Below are positions 6,877 to 16,390 of a DNA stretch of 34,347 bases, in pieces. The position numbers and the translations under genes are program-made. The first letter of the stretch is position 1. Every line of letters starts with the position of its first letter. The notes below the pieces were generated by a model. That model ran no database searches. It saw only the letters and a program-made list of their open reading frames with translations, and had not been told where the DNA came from. The stretch is from Candidatus Lambdaproteobacteria bacterium RIFOXYD2_FULL_56_26 (GTDB taxonomy: Bacteria; SAR324; XYD2-FULL-50-16), in contig MFNF01000024.1 in NCBI GenBank assembly GCA_001783715.1, positions 1 through 34,347 on the forward strand, written 5' to 3'.

Positions 6877-8667
6877 ATGCAGCCCACACCCAAAAATCTG
6901 ATCCTGATCCTGGCCCTGGTGCTTGGATTTGTCTTGGTTTACGCCATCAGCAGCGCCCCCGGCAAAGGCAAGGACGTACCCTTTTCCGCCTTCTTGAATC
7001 TGGTGGATGCCGGTCAGGTCACCGATGTGATCCTCAAAGGCACCTCGGTCACCGGCCGGACCCAGGCCCAGGAAGTCTTCACCACCACGATTCCCCGCTA
7101 CTTTGCGGTGGTGCCGTTGTTGCACGAAAAAAGGGTGCATTTCCGCATCGAGTCGGGCGAATCTTCCAACCTCTTTTTTGCCATCCTTTCCAGCTGGCTG
7201 CCGATCATCCTGATCATTGGGGTTTGGGTCTTTTTTATGCGCCAGATGCAGGGGGGCAACAAGGTCATGGGTTTTGGCAAGTCCAAACCCAAAAAGACCG
7301 ACGAAAACACCGTCAAAGTCACCTTTGCCGACGTAGCCGGGATTGATGAATCCAAGGCGGAGCTGGACGAGATCGTAGAATTCCTCAAAGACCCCTCCAA
7401 GTTTGAAAAACTGGGGGGCCGCATCCCCACCGGCGTACTGCTGGTGGGCGAGCCGGGGACCGGCAAGACCCTGCTGGCTAAGGCCATTGCCGGTGAGGCG
7501 GGGGTTGCCTTTTTCTCCATCTCCGGTTCCGATTTTGTGGAGATGTTTGTCGGGGTAGGGGCCAGCCGGGTGCGGGACCTGTTTGCCCAAGCCAGAGCAG
7601 CGGCCCCTTGCATCATCTTCATCGACGAGATTGATGCCGTAGGCCGCCACCGAGGGGCGGGCCTGGGCGGCGGCAACGACGAACGGGAGCAGACCTTAAA
7701 CCAGCTTTTGGTGGAAATGGACGGCTTCAACGGCAACGAAGGGGTGATCGTTGTGGCCGCCACCAACCGACCGGACGTACTGGACAGCGCCTTGACCCGG
7801 CCCGGCCGGTTCGACCGCCAAGTGACCGTGCCCAAGCCAGATCTGGCGGGCAGGCAACGGATCCTCCAGGTCCACACCAAGGGCATCACTCTGGACAAGG
7901 ACGTGGACCTCAAAGTGGTGGCCCAGGCGACCCCAGGCTTTACCGGTGCCGATTTGGCCAACTTGGCCAACGAAAGCGCCTTGGCGGCGGCCCGGAAAAA
8001 CCAGGCCACCGTCTGCATGGCCGACTTTGAGGAAGCCAGAGACAAACTGATGATGGGCAAAGAGCGGCGCTCTATGGTCATCCCGGACAAGGAAAAGCGG
8101 ACCACCGCCTTCCATGAGGCCGGGCACGCCCTGGTGGCCGCCTTGACCCCCGGCGTTGACCCGGTCCACAAGGTGACGATCGTCCCCAGAGGCCGGGCCT
8201 TGGGGCTGACCATGCTCCTGCCGACCGAAGACCGATACTCCCAACACCGCAGCCAACTGGTGGGGATGTTGAGCATGATGATGGGCGGAAGGGCCGCCGA
8301 AGAGATCATCTTCAACCACTTCACCACCGGTGCCAGCAACGACCTGGAACGGGCCACCCAAGTGGCCCACAAGATGGTCTGCAACTGGGGCATGAGTGAG
8401 AGGGTGGGGCCGGTTTATCTGGCGGTCGGCCAAGGGGAGGTCTTTTTGGGCCGAGACCTGATGAAGAAAAAAAGGATCAGCCAGTCTTCGGCAAGGCTGA
8501 TCGACCAGGAGGTCAAACGGATCGTCAACGATGCCTACCAACAGGCCAAGTCGTTGCTGCAAAGCCACCTGGAGCAGCTCAATCTGGTCACCGAGCGGCT
8601 GATCGAACGGGAGACCATCGACGGTTCCTACATTCTTGAGGTGTTGGGCAAACCGGCACCGGCCTGA
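6877..8667 (+). CDS. ftsH: ATP-dependent zinc metalloprotease FtsH
   Basis: FtsH is a membrane AAA+ protease that degrades misfolded membrane proteins and regulators. It has an N-terminal transmembrane helix (about residues 8-25), a periplasmic domain, and a second helix (about 104-121). The AAA module has Walker A GEPGTGKT (191-198; Glu instead of the usual Pro at the second position), Walker B FIDEID, and the second region of homology RPGRFDRQV. The zinc site is HEAGH (413-417), with Asp489 in NDLERAT as the likely third ligand. At 596 residues it is slightly shorter than E. coli FtsH. AGAGGA precedes the ATG. Confidence 0.97.
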   Translation: MQPTPKNLILILALVLGFVLVYAISSAPGKGKDVPFSAFLNLVDAGQVTDVILKGTSVTGRTQAQEVFTTTIPRYFAVVPLLHEKRVHFRIESGESSNLFFAILSSWLPIILIIGVWVFFMRQMQGGNKVMGFGKSKPKKTDENTVKVTFADVAGIDESKAELDEIVEFLKDPSKFEKLGGRIPTGVLLVGEPGTGKTLLAKAIAGEAGVAFFSISGSDFVEMFVGVGASRVRDLFAQARAAAPCIIFIDEIDAVGRHRGAGLGGGNDEREQTLNQLLVEMDGFNGNEGVIVVAATNRPDVLDSALTRPGRFDRQVTVPKPDLAGRQRILQVHTKGITLDKDVDLKVVAQATPGFTGADLANLANESALAAARKNQATVCMADFEEARDKLMMGKERRSMVIPDKEKRTTAFHEAGHALVAALTPGVDPVHKVTIVPRGRALGLTMLLPTEDRYSQHRSQLVGMLSMMMGGRAAEEIIFNHFTTGASNDLERATQVAHKMVCNWGMSERVGPVYLAVGQGEVFLGRDLMKKKRISQSSARLIDQEVKRIVNDAYQQAKSLLQSHLEQLNLVTERLIERETIDGSYILEVLGKPAPA

Positions 8668-8670
8668 GGG

Positions 8671-9819
8671 ATGGAACTGCTTTTCTCCCTGCCTGCTCTG
8701 CCTGCCCAAGCGGTGAGGGAACACCTCACCCTTTGGTTCAACCGCCCCGCCATTCTGCCGCCTCAAGGCGAACCTTTGGTCTTGGTCCTGGGGCAGGCGG
8801 CGGACCTGCCTCGTGGTTTTGCGGCGCTGCAAGCCCGTTTCCCGGACCGCTTTTTTTCCCACCCGCCCTTTTTTGCCCTCGCCTTGGGCTTCTCCACTTG
8901 GCCCGGATTGAGCGGCCAGATTGCCCAAGAGGCACCGGACTTTTTTGAGGCCTTGGCCGAGGCGCTCCAGCCCAAACCGGCCACGTTCCGGCTCCTAGAC
9001 AGGGAATACCTGCCCCAAGAGCCCCAGGTGATGGGGATCTTGAACCTGACCCCCGATTCCTTTTACGACGGAGGCCAGTACAACCGCCTGGAGGCCGCCT
9101 TGGACCGGGCCAGGACCTTGGTCGAAGAAGGAGCGGACCTGTTGGACCTGGGAGGGGAATCCACTCGGCCCGGCTCGGAACCGGTCAGCGTCCAAGAGGA
9201 GCTCAACCGGGTCTTGCCGGTCTTGCGGGCGATCCGGGAGCGGTGGCAGATCCCCCTTTCGATCGACACCACCAAACCCCAAGTGGCCCAGGCCGCCCTG
9301 GCCGCCGGGGCGAGTTTGGTCAACGATGTCTCGGGGCTTTCCGGGGGCAAGGAAATGGTGGAAGTGGTCAACCAAGCCCAAGCGGGATATGTGTTGATGC
9401 ACACCCAAGGGCAGCCTAGAACCATGCAGCAAAACCCCAGCTACCAAAATCCGGTGATTGAGGTGTACCGATTTTTCCAGGACCGTTTGGACTTTTGTTC
9501 CGCTCTGGGCCTCAATCGAAACCGGATTCTACTTGACCCTGGGATTGGTTTTGGTAAACTGCTGGCACACAACCTAGAACTGTTGCGAATGGCGGCGGCG
9601 TTTACCCGGACCGGGTCGTTGACCCTACTGGGGACCTCCAACAAGTCCTTTTTGGCCAAAGCCCTTGGCCTAGACCTTGAGGAACGGGCTGCCGCCAGTT
9701 TGGCGACCCAGGTCTTGGGGTTGGTTTCCCAGGCCAGTTTCTTTCGGGTTCACCAAGTCAAGGAAACCAAGCAGGCGCTCGCTCTCGCTCGTTTATACCG
9801 GAGTTTTGGCCCTTCATGA
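8671..9819 (+). CDS. folP: Dihydropteroate synthase with N-terminal extension
   Basis: The enzyme joins p-aminobenzoate to the pterin pyrophosphate in folate synthesis and is the sulfonamide target. The DHPS domain starts at about residue 119: MGILNLTPDSF at 121, then DLLDLGGESTRPGSEPV and LSIDTTKP, with a late GTSNKSF. The first 115 or so residues are an extension absent from the E. coli enzyme, of unknown function. The start is three bases after the ftsH stop, and its end overlaps cdaA, so translation is probably coupled. Confidence 0.93.
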   Translation: MELLFSLPALPAQAVREHLTLWFNRPAILPPQGEPLVLVLGQAADLPRGFAALQARFPDRFFSHPPFFALALGFSTWPGLSGQIAQEAPDFFEALAEALQPKPATFRLLDREYLPQEPQVMGILNLTPDSFYDGGQYNRLEAALDRARTLVEEGADLLDLGGESTRPGSEPVSVQEELNRVLPVLRAIRERWQIPLSIDTTKPQVAQAALAAGASLVNDVSGLSGGKEMVEVVNQAQAGYVLMHTQGQPRTMQQNPSYQNPVIEVYRFFQDRLDFCSALGLNRNRILLDPGIGFGKLLAHNLELLRMAAAFTRTGSLTLLGTSNKSFLAKALGLDLEERAAASLATQVLGLVSQASFFRVHQVKETKQALALARLYRSFGPS

Positions 9820-10643
9820 TCGATTTGCTTTCTTCCCTTCGTTGGCAGGACTTGGTGGACATCGCCCTTTTGACGGCGATTTTCTACGGGTTCATTCTGC
9901 TGTTGCAGGGGTCGAGGACGGTCCAGATTGCGGCGGGCTTTTTTCTGGTCGGGGTGATCTATTACCTGACCGACCTCTTGGGGTTGGCGGGGCTCAACTG
10001 GCTGTTGACCAACCTCTTTTCCTCGATCGTGGTGGTCATCATCGTCCTATTCCAGGCGGACATCAGGAAGGCCTTGGCCCAGATCGGCACCCAGACGTTT
10101 TTTAGGGACTTCAACCCCCGCAAGGCGGTCACCTTGATCGACCAACTGATCAAGGTTTGTGAACACTTCGCCAAAACCAGGACCGGAGCGCTGATCGTCT
10201 TGGAAAAGGACATCGGCCTCAAGGAATATTACACCAACGCCACTAGGCTCGATGCCGTCTTCAGCCCCAAGCTGTTGGCCACCATCTTCAACACCCATGG
10301 CCCGCTGCACGACGGGGCCATCGTCATCGACAAGAGCCAGCATATCTCCCATGCCGGTTGCATCCTGCCGCTTTCCAACCAAGAAGACCTTTCGGGCAAC
10401 CTGGGCACCCGCCACCGGGCGGCGCTGGGCCTCTCTGAGGTGTGCGATGCAGTGATCCTGGTGGTCAGCGAAGAAAGGGGCGTGATCAGCATCGCCAGGG
10501 GCGGAGAACTGATCCCCGGCGGTTCGGACGCAGAGTTGCGCAAAAAGATCTACGAACTGTACATGAACAAGTCCCAAGACAGCCGACCCCCAGAACCCAA
10601 ACCGGAGGCAAAGACCGAAGCCAAAGGGGAGGCAGCTCCATGA
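9816..10643 (+). CDS. cdaA: Diadenylate cyclase CdaA (c-di-AMP synthase)
   Basis: CdaA makes cyclic di-AMP from two ATP at the inner membrane. Three predicted N-terminal transmembrane helices cover about residues 15-85. The DAC domain carries the two catalytic signatures: DGA at 166-168 (in LHDGAIVID) and RHR at 199-201 (in GTRHRAALGLSE). The last 20 residues form a charged Pro/Lys/Glu tail. It overlaps the folP stop by four bases (ATGA) and the cdaR start in the same way. The 275-residue length is typical. Confidence 0.96.
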   Translation: MIDLLSSLRWQDLVDIALLTAIFYGFILLLQGSRTVQIAAGFFLVGVIYYLTDLLGLAGLNWLLTNLFSSIVVVIIVLFQADIRKALAQIGTQTFFRDFNPRKAVTLIDQLIKVCEHFAKTRTGALIVLEKDIGLKEYYTNATRLDAVFSPKLLATIFNTHGPLHDGAIVIDKSQHISHAGCILPLSNQEDLSGNLGTRHRAALGLSEVCDAVILVVSEERGVISIARGGELIPGGSDAELRKKIYELYMNKSQDSRPPEPKPEAKTEAKGEAAP

Positions 10644-11632
10644 ATCAGGTCAAAAAAAACCTGCTGCTCAAGGTCCGAAACCTCTCCCGCAGTTTTGGAG
10701 TGTTGAGGATCAAAAACAACTTCCTCCAAAAAGCGTTGGCCTTTTTGCTGGCTCTGTTCGTTTGGGCGGTGGCTCCGACTCCCTCCAAAAACGGCAAGAC
10801 CGAGATTCAGTTTTTTGTCCCCATCACCTACATCAATGCGCCCAAGGACCTAGAGATCACCAGCCAGCCTTTGCAAACGGTCAGCATCTCGGTGGAGGCG
10901 GTCTCGACCAGCCTCTCTCAGGTCCACCCCAGCAATTTCCAGGCGGTGGTGGATTTGGCCGGTTCGGTGGCCGGGACCAAAACCTACAAGATCCAAGACG
11001 GCAACCTCAAGATCCCCAGAGGGGTCAAGCTGGTTTCGGTGACCCCCGAATCGGTGGATTTGACCTTTGAAGAGGCGATGGACAAGGTCCTGCCGATCCA
11101 CCCGGTTTTGGTGGGCACCCCGGCCAAGGGATTTGTGGTCGAAAAGGTGGCGGTCCTGCCCGAGAAAATCCAGGTCCATGGCTTGGCCAGCGCTCTCAAG
11201 GATCTGGAGCAGTTGGAAACCAAGGCCCTGAACATCGAAGGGGTGGACGGGGAGATTGAAATGTATGTCCAGGTCAACTGGCCCCCCGGTGTCAAACCGG
11301 TCTCGGCCAACCAGGATGCCTTTACCGCCCGAATCCAGGTGGGCTCCGAACCGACCAACCGACGGTTTGACCTGGTCCCCATCGGGCTGGTCAACCAAAC
11401 CTACGTGACCAGGTTTAACCCCAAATCCCTGCACATCGTAATCCGAGGCCCCCGAAGTTTGGTGGAAAACATGAACCCAGAGGACATCCAAACCTTCATC
11501 GACCTTAAAAACTTTCCGCCCGGCACCTACAAACTCAAAAGCCCGGTCGTCCGGCTGCGGCCCGAACTGAGCGTCCAGGAGATCTGGCCTCCCATCGACC
11601 TTTGGGTCCTCAACCAAAAAATCTACGAATGA
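10640..11632 (+). CDS. cdaR: YbbR-domain protein CdaR, regulator of CdaA
   Basis: CdaR is a membrane-anchored protein with YbbR repeats that modulates CdaA. The 330-residue product has a basic N-terminus and one transmembrane segment (about residues 33-51, [16 protein letters not shown]). Extracytoplasmic YbbR-like repeats follow, each with a VSISVEA- or IQVHG-like core and an SVDLTFEE- or IVIRGP-like end. I chose the ATG at 10640, which overlaps the cdaA TGA. A longer frame only re-reads the cdaA end. Its own stop overlaps pdxJ. Confidence 0.9.
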   Translation: MNQVKKNLLLKVRNLSRSFGVLRIKNNFLQKALAFLLALFVWAVAPTPSKNGKTEIQFFVPITYINAPKDLEITSQPLQTVSISVEAVSTSLSQVHPSNFQAVVDLAGSVAGTKTYKIQDGNLKIPRGVKLVSVTPESVDLTFEEAMDKVLPIHPVLVGTPAKGFVVEKVAVLPEKIQVHGLASALKDLEQLETKALNIEGVDGEIEMYVQVNWPPGVKPVSANQDAFTARIQVGSEPTNRRFDLVPIGLVNQTYVTRFNPKSLHIVIRGPRSLVENMNPEDIQTFIDLKNFPPGTYKLKSPVVRLRPELSVQEIWPPIDLWVLNQKIYE

Positions 11633-12354
11633 CCCTACCGATTTTACATGTCAATGTGGACCACATCGCCACCTTACGCCAAGCAAGGCGGACCATCGAG
11701 CCGGACCCGGTGTACGGGGCTTTGGTCGCCGAGCAGGCGGGGGCACGAGGGATCACCGTGCACCTGCGGGAAGACCGTAGGCACATCCAGGACCGGGACG
11801 TGGAAGTGCTTCGGCAGGTAGTCCAGACCAAGCTCAACCTGGAAATGGCCGGGACCGACGAGATGGTCAAAAAGGCATTGTCGGTCCGCCCGGAGATCTG
11901 CACCCTGGTGCCAGAAAAGCGGGAAGAGGTGACCACCGAAGGGGGGCTCAACCTGCTGGGCCAAATGGAACACCTCTCGGAGGTGATCGCTCGGCTGCAA
12001 GGGGTGGGGATTCGGGTCAGCCTGTTCATCGACCCGGTGGATGCCCAAATCGAAGCCGCCAAAACCCTCAAGGCGGACGACATTGAGCTGCATACCGGCG
12101 AATATGCCCACGCCAAAGAGTTGGAAGGCCGGGCCTTCCAACTCAAACGGCTGCAAGAAGGGGCGAGATTGGGCCAGGAATTGGGCCTGCAGGTAAACGC
12201 CGGCCACGGCCTGACCTACTTCAACGTAGGCCCGGTGGCGAAGATTGTGGGGCTCAAGGAATTGAACATCGGCCACAGCATCATTGCCCGGTCGGTGTAC
12301 GTAGGCATGGCGGCGGCGGTCAGAGAAATGATCGCCCTGATCGGAGCACCCTAG
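11629..12354 (+). CDS. pdxJ: Pyridoxine 5'-phosphate synthase
   Basis: PdxJ condenses 1-deoxy-xylulose 5-phosphate with 3-amino-2-oxopropyl phosphate to give pyridoxine 5'-phosphate (vitamin B6). The 241-residue product is the normal length. Signatures are [16 protein letters not shown] at the N-terminus, [14 protein letters not shown], the [12 protein letters not shown] loop and the phosphate-binding end [15 protein letters not shown]. The ATG at 11629 overlaps the cdaR stop (ATGA). In many relatives glmM occupies this place after cdaR. Confidence 0.97.
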   Translation: MTLPILHVNVDHIATLRQARRTIEPDPVYGALVAEQAGARGITVHLREDRRHIQDRDVEVLRQVVQTKLNLEMAGTDEMVKKALSVRPEICTLVPEKREEVTTEGGLNLLGQMEHLSEVIARLQGVGIRVSLFIDPVDAQIEAAKTLKADDIELHTGEYAHAKELEGRAFQLKRLQEGARLGQELGLQVNAGHGLTYFNVGPVAKIVGLKELNIGHSIIARSVYVGMAAAVREMIALIGAP

Positions 12355-12365
12355 AGGGGGCTTCC

Positions 12366-12662
12366 CTACTCTTTGGGGTAATTGTCCAAGGGGATGATCT
12401 TGGCGCAGTGACCCATCTTGTCGTTGAGGGTCTTAGTGATCACCGGGCCTTCCCGGCGCATGTCCAATTCCCGTTGGATGTTGGATTTAAGGCACCAGTA
12501 GGTGACATCTCCAGCATGTTTTAAGATACAGCGGATGTTGGAATCCAAACAAACCTGGGGTTTTTTGTAGCCCCCCACCTCATCGTTGGTCTTGGCCCAA
12601 AGTTGCGGGCTGAGGGCCAGAGCGAGGCCCAGGAGGGTGAGAATCAATTTCCAGGTCTTCAT
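12366..12662 (-). CDS. Small secreted protein with four cysteines, unknown
   Basis: I do not recognise this 98-residue protein. It starts at the ATG at 12662 with a clear Sec signal peptide (MKTWKLILTLLGLALALS, cleavage probably after QLWA, about residue 23). The mature part has four Cys (in KPQVCLDS, NIRCILK, YWCLKS and GHCAK) that could form two disulfides in the periplasm. It is the last gene of the dnaX-ybaB-recR strand, 124 bases after recR, and converges on pdxJ with an 11-base gap. Confidence 0.6.
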   Translation of the reverse strand: MKTWKLILTLLGLALALSPQLWAKTNDEVGGYKKPQVCLDSNIRCILKHAGDVTYWCLKSNIQRELDMRREGPVITKTLNDKMGHCAKIIPLDNYPKE

Positions 12663-12786
12663 CGGTTCCGCTCGAAGGGGTTGTTGGAACCGGGGCTTGG
12701 TGCGCTTGGAGCTGCCGCCGGTCCGTTCTTCTGAAGGTAATTCAAAGAACATGCCTTCTTGGGGATAGTTTCTTAGGGAGGGAGAT

Positions 12787-13383
12787 TCAACCCAGCGGTT
12801 GCCGCCCTTCAAAGGCGCGGGCCAGAGTGGCCGCATCGGCAAACTCCAGGTCGCCCCCCGAAGGCATCCCCCGGGCAATCCGAGAGACCTTGATCCCGGA
12901 GCGGGCGAACAGGTCGGTCAAGTAATGGGCGGTCGCTTCGCCTTCCAAGGTGGGGTTGGTGGCCAAGATCAGCTCCTTGACCTCCCCTTCTTCAATCCGC
13001 CGCTCCAACTCGCCGATCCTCAAGTCTTCGGGATAAACCCCCGAAAGCGGGGAAATCGAGCCACCCAAGACATGGTACATCCCCCGGTAAACGTTGCTTT
13101 GTTCGATGGTGAAGATGTTGCGCCCTTCTTCGACCACACAGAGCATTTCCCGGTTGCGTCTGGGGTCGGAACAAAGGGAGCAGCGTTCCCCTTCACAAAG
13201 GCCAAAACAAACCGGACAGATCCCGATCCGGCTGGTCGCCGCCTCAATGGCCGCCGCCAAGGCCAGCGCCTCGGCTTTGGGCTGATTGAGCAGGTGAAAG
13301 GCCAGCCGTTTGGCCGACTTTTTCCCTACCGAAGGCAGCTTGGACAGCTCTTCGATCAGCCGCAACAACGAAGGGGGCAACAT
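12787..13383 (-). CDS. recR: Recombination mediator RecR
   Basis: RecR acts with RecO (and RecF) to load RecA at single-strand gaps. The 198-residue product has the N-terminal helix-hairpin-helix (LSKLPSVGKKSAKRLAFHLL), a four-Cys zinc motif (CPVCFGLCEGERCSLC), and a Toprim domain starting LCVVEEGRN and including LILATNPTLEGEATA. It ends with the usual SRIARGMPSGGDLEFAD. Its ATG touches the ybaB stop, which suggests translational coupling. Confidence 0.97.
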   Translation of the reverse strand: MLPPSLLRLIEELSKLPSVGKKSAKRLAFHLLNQPKAEALALAAAIEAATSRIGICPVCFGLCEGERCSLCSDPRRNREMLCVVEEGRNIFTIEQSNVYRGMYHVLGGSISPLSGVYPEDLRIGELERRIEEGEVKELILATNPTLEGEATAHYLTDLFARSGIKVSRIARGMPSGGDLEFADAATLARAFEGRQPLG

Positions 13384-13736
13384 TACTTCTCCCCTCCAAA
13401 GGGAAAGCCCATCTGGGAGAGTTTGGAGAGGTCAAAATTGCCGAACAGATCGTTGAGGTTGCCGCCGCTGCCCAGTTCCTGGGCCTTTTTGAGGTTTTCG
13501 TTGACCGCCGCTCGGATCAGGTCTTCCAAGGTTTCCTTTTCCTCCCGTTTGATCACTTCCGGGTCAATCTCGATGGACAACAGTTCCAGGTTGCCGTTCA
13601 TCACCGTTTTGACCATGCCTCCGCCCACTTGGGACCCAACGGTCCGTTTGCCCGCCTCGGCCTTTTTTTGTTGCATCGCCTTTTGTAATTCCTGGGCCTT
13701 GCCCAAGATTTCGTTCATGTCCATGCCTTTAAACAT
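13383..13736 (-). CDS. ybaB: Nucleoid-associated protein, YbaB/EbfC family
   Basis: A 117-residue DNA-binding protein of the YbaB/EbfC family, thought to form a tweezer-like dimer. It starts MFKGMDMNEILGKAQELQKAMQ and contains the VGGGMVKTVMNGNLELLSIEID core. A Gly/Leu-rich tail (GSGGNLNDLFGNFDL) follows. It lies two bases after dnaX and overlaps recR, the conserved dnaX-ybaB-recR cassette. Confidence 0.95.
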   Translation of the reverse strand: MFKGMDMNEILGKAQELQKAMQQKKAEAGKRTVGSQVGGGMVKTVMNGNLELLSIEIDPEVIKREEKETLEDLIRAAVNENLKKAQELGSGGNLNDLFGNFDLSKLSQMGFPFGGEK

Positions 13737-13738
13737 CG

Positions 13739-16147
13739 TCAGTCCTCCTTCAAGTCCAGTTCAGGGAAGTTTTTGATTTTGCTGTCAGGAAAAGCCTCCA
13801 ACAGGTTTGTCACCTGGGGGTCCAAAGCGGCCCTGGCCTTCCGCTGTTCCAACTCCGACTCCCGTTGGAGCAGTTCTTTGGCCCGGAGCGAATCCGCTTG
13901 GCCTTCGGAGCTTTGGACAAACTCCAGCTTCGGAGCGGCACCAAAATAGCTCCGGGCAAAGCCGGCCAATTGTTCCCGCTTCTCCGGGGTATAAAGCGAG
14001 GGGTTTTGGTTGCCGATCACCAGCTTTTGTGGGCCAAACTCCAGAGCCACACTGGCCTTGAGGGTGGCCACCAGATTGGGGGAGCCCATTTGGGCAAACC
14101 GAGCGACAAAGTCGGGCCAGTTGGAGTCCCCTTCCCCCTCAGTGGCCACCGCTACGGCCGCCCAGAGGGTGGGGGTGTCCCGGCCATTGGGCAGGGGGAA
14201 AAACTCGGTTTCCTGCTCCAGGTCCACCGCCTCGACCAGCGGCGGTCGTGGGTCCGGCCCGGCTTCCCGGTCATCCGGTTCAGTGGGTTCCTCGCCCCGC
14301 AGTTCGTCCTCTTCCTCCGCCCAGTCCTCGGCCCTCGCCCTCTTTGGGGGCGTAGGGTCCAGACCTTCCATCTCTTCGGGGCTGGGGTCGTAGTCACCGT
14401 CGTCCTCTTCCCACAGGTCTTTACCCACAGGGGCAGGAGGGGCCAGAGGTCCGGCCAGGGAGGGTTCAAAAGCCTGGGTTTCTTCTTCGTCGCTCGCCCA
14501 AAAGGGGGCCGCCTCTGGAAGAGGGCTCACCCGAGCCGCAGTCGCCGCAACTGTTTGCGCCGGGGCTCCAACCAAGGCCGCCACCGGGGAGGGGGCTGCC
14601 GGAGCGGGTACCGCCGGAGGTTCGGGGTTTGTCGCCCCCAAGGGAGGTCGCTCCGGCACCGGAGGAAGAACGGGAGCCACCAGAGGTTCGGGGTTTCGGG
14701 CCGGGGGTGGGCTCACTGACCTCAAGGGAGGAGCCGGGGACAAAACCTCGCCCGCCGAGCTGGGGGCCTCCCAGGTTTCCTGGACCGATGGCTCCGAATC
14801 TTCCGGCTCTTCCAGTTCCAGCGGCTCTTCGGGCGGCTCCATCTGGGACAGGGCTTCCAGTTCCTCCCGGTCCGGCGGCTCGGGCAGGGTGGAGACCGGT
14901 TCGGGGGCGGGTGTTTGCACCACAGGTTCAGCCAGGGCCTGGTTGGGCTCCGGTACCGCCGGTGTGGCCGGGGCCGTAGGGGCCGGTTCCGAGGTTCGTC
15001 TTTTCCCGGCCTTGGCCTCGCCCATCAATCCCAGGATCTCCGCCAAGCCCCGAACCTGGGCCAATCGGCAGATTTTGACCAACGCCATTTCCAGAGCCAA
15101 GACCGCCTGGGAACTGCGGCGGATCTGATGCTCCGTTTCCAGCAGAATCTGGAACACCTGCTGCAACCCGGCGGTGGTGCAGGATTCGGCCAACTTTTGG
15201 TAGAGCACCATTTGTTCGGGCAGCAGCTCCCGCCAACCCAACTTGTCGGGCGGCAGCTCCTTGACCAGACTCAGGTCCTTGACCGCCGTCATCAATTCGC
15301 TCAAGAGTCGGTCGAGGCTCCGGCCTTTTTTCAGTTGGTTTTCCAGGCTGGCGAGTACCTGCCCCAGGTCCTTGTGGACCAAGGCTTCCACCATCCGGTC
15401 CATCTCCTGGGCCCCGCCCAGGCCCAACAAGGTGACTACCGAAGCCTCCTCCACCTGGGTGCCGGAAAAACTGACCAACATGTCCAAGGTGGTCAAAGCG
15501 TCCCGCATCCCGCCCACCGAAGCCCTGGCGATCAACCGCAGGGAATTGGGACTGATTTTGATTCCCTCTTGGGCCGACACCTCTTCCAAGTAGCCCACCA
15601 TCTTGGTCTGGGGGATGTAACAAAAGTCAAACCTCTGGCACCGGGAGACCACGGTACTGGGGATCTTGTGCGGGTCGGTGGTGGCCAGGATGAACTTGAC
15701 GTGGGAAGGCGGCTCTTCGAGGGTCTTGAGCAGGGCATTGAACGACTCGGTGGTGAGCATGTGCACCTCGTCGATGATGTAGGTCTTGTACTGCCCTTTG
15801 GAGGGAGAGAACTTGACCGACTCCCGCAGTTCCCTAATGTGCTCAATCCCCCGGTTGCTGGCCGCATCAATTTCCATCACGTCCGCCGAAATCCCCTGGT
15901 TGATCTCCAGGCAGGATTCGCAGCGGTTGCAAGGTTCAAATTCTTGGGGGTTGGCGCAGTTGAGCGCCTTGGTCAGGATCCGGGCACAGCTGGTCTTGCC
16001 CGTCCCTCTGGGGCCGGTGAACAAGAAGGCATGGGCGACCCTTCCGGTCTTGATGGCATTGATCAGGGTCTGGTGGATTGCCTCTTGACCGATCAGGTCA
16101 ACAAACCTCTGGGGCCTGAGCTTTCGGGCTAGGACGAGGTAAGACAT
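13739..16147 (-). CDS. dnaX: DNA polymerase III subunit gamma/tau
   Basis: The clamp-loader ATPase that links the polymerase cores. Walker A GPRGTGKT is at residues 45-52. The zinc ligands C64, C73, C76 and C79 match the DnaX finger. DEVHM is at 126-130, followed by the sensor region ATTDPHKIPSTVVSRC. Domain III reaches about residue 370. Then comes an unusually long Pro/Glu/Ala-rich linker (about 380-640) and a C-terminal domain of about 150 residues for polymerase binding. At 802 residues it is long for the family. I saw no A-AAA-AAG frameshift site near the linker, so a separate gamma form is not supported. Confidence 0.96.
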   Translation of the reverse strand: MSYLVLARKLRPQRFVDLIGQEAIHQTLINAIKTGRVAHAFLFTGPRGTGKTSCARILTKALNCANPQEFEPCNRCESCLEINQGISADVMEIDAASNRGIEHIRELRESVKFSPSKGQYKTYIIDEVHMLTTESFNALLKTLEEPPSHVKFILATTDPHKIPSTVVSRCQRFDFCYIPQTKMVGYLEEVSAQEGIKISPNSLRLIARASVGGMRDALTTLDMLVSFSGTQVEEASVVTLLGLGGAQEMDRMVEALVHKDLGQVLASLENQLKKGRSLDRLLSELMTAVKDLSLVKELPPDKLGWRELLPEQMVLYQKLAESCTTAGLQQVFQILLETEHQIRRSSQAVLALEMALVKICRLAQVRGLAEILGLMGEAKAGKRRTSEPAPTAPATPAVPEPNQALAEPVVQTPAPEPVSTLPEPPDREELEALSQMEPPEEPLELEEPEDSEPSVQETWEAPSSAGEVLSPAPPLRSVSPPPARNPEPLVAPVLPPVPERPPLGATNPEPPAVPAPAAPSPVAALVGAPAQTVAATAARVSPLPEAAPFWASDEEETQAFEPSLAGPLAPPAPVGKDLWEEDDGDYDPSPEEMEGLDPTPPKRARAEDWAEEEDELRGEEPTEPDDREAGPDPRPPLVEAVDLEQETEFFPLPNGRDTPTLWAAVAVATEGEGDSNWPDFVARFAQMGSPNLVATLKASVALEFGPQKLVIGNQNPSLYTPEKREQLAGFARSYFGAAPKLEFVQSSEGQADSLRAKELLQRESELEQRKARAALDPQVTNLLEAFPDSKIKNFPELDLKED

Positions 16148-16176
16148 GGACGACCTTTGTCGAGGCTGGTGGTTTT

Positions 16177-16263
16177 AAGTGATCCGCGCACATCTTCAGG
16201 TGTTTAGTGCTGCTTCCTTTCGGACCTGACACGATTCACCCCCTCCAATTGCGCGGATCACCC
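16177..16263 (-). ncRNA. ffs: 4.5S signal recognition particle RNA (bacterial small type)
   Basis: The minus strand carries the universal SRP RNA tip, TGTCAGGTCCGAAAGGAAGC, followed by AGCACT. This is the symmetric-loop and GNRA-tetraloop region that binds Ffh. The ends pair perfectly over 11 bases: GCGCGGATCAC at 16251-16261 with GTGATCCGCGC at 16179-16189 (plus-strand reading). That gives a roughly 87-base hairpin RNA. It lies 10 bases downstream of tRNA-Ser and 30 bases before dnaX, a well-known gene order. Confidence 0.93.
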
Positions 16264-16270
16264 AAACTGC

Positions 16271-16360
16271 TGGCGGAGAGAGGGGGATTCGAACCCCCGA
16301 TAGAGTCTCCCCTATACACGCTTTCCAGGCGTGCTCCTTCAACCACTCGGACACCTCTCC
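16271..16360 (-). tRNA. tRNA-Ser (anticodon GGA)
   Basis: On the minus strand the acceptor GGAGAGG pairs with TCTCTCC (one G-T pair). The discriminator is G and CCA is encoded (16271-16273). The anticodon loop CTGGAAA gives GGA, read between stem CACGC and GCGTG. The long variable arm is as expected for tRNA-Ser. It follows tRNA-Arg and precedes the SRP RNA on the same strand. Confidence 0.97.
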
Positions 16361-16390
16361 GCAAGGTGTGGGATCTTGTATCCCTTCTGC

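Noticed and set aside
7098-8393. 431-codon open frame opposite ftsH
   Set aside because: It is antisense to the invariant AAA and HEAGH motifs of FtsH. GC-rich codon bias makes long mirror frames, and the translation is Ser/Leu/Pro-rich with no domain.
15320-15345. Run of six A followed by G on the dnaX strand (possible frameshift site)
   Set aside because: The codons are CTG AAA AAA GGC, not A-AAA-AAG in frame. The site falls in domain III, far before where a gamma form should end.
14915-16132. 405-codon open frame opposite dnaX
   Set aside because: Mirror of the Walker A and zinc regions of dnaX on the other strand. No promoter, ribosome binding site or recognisable protein.
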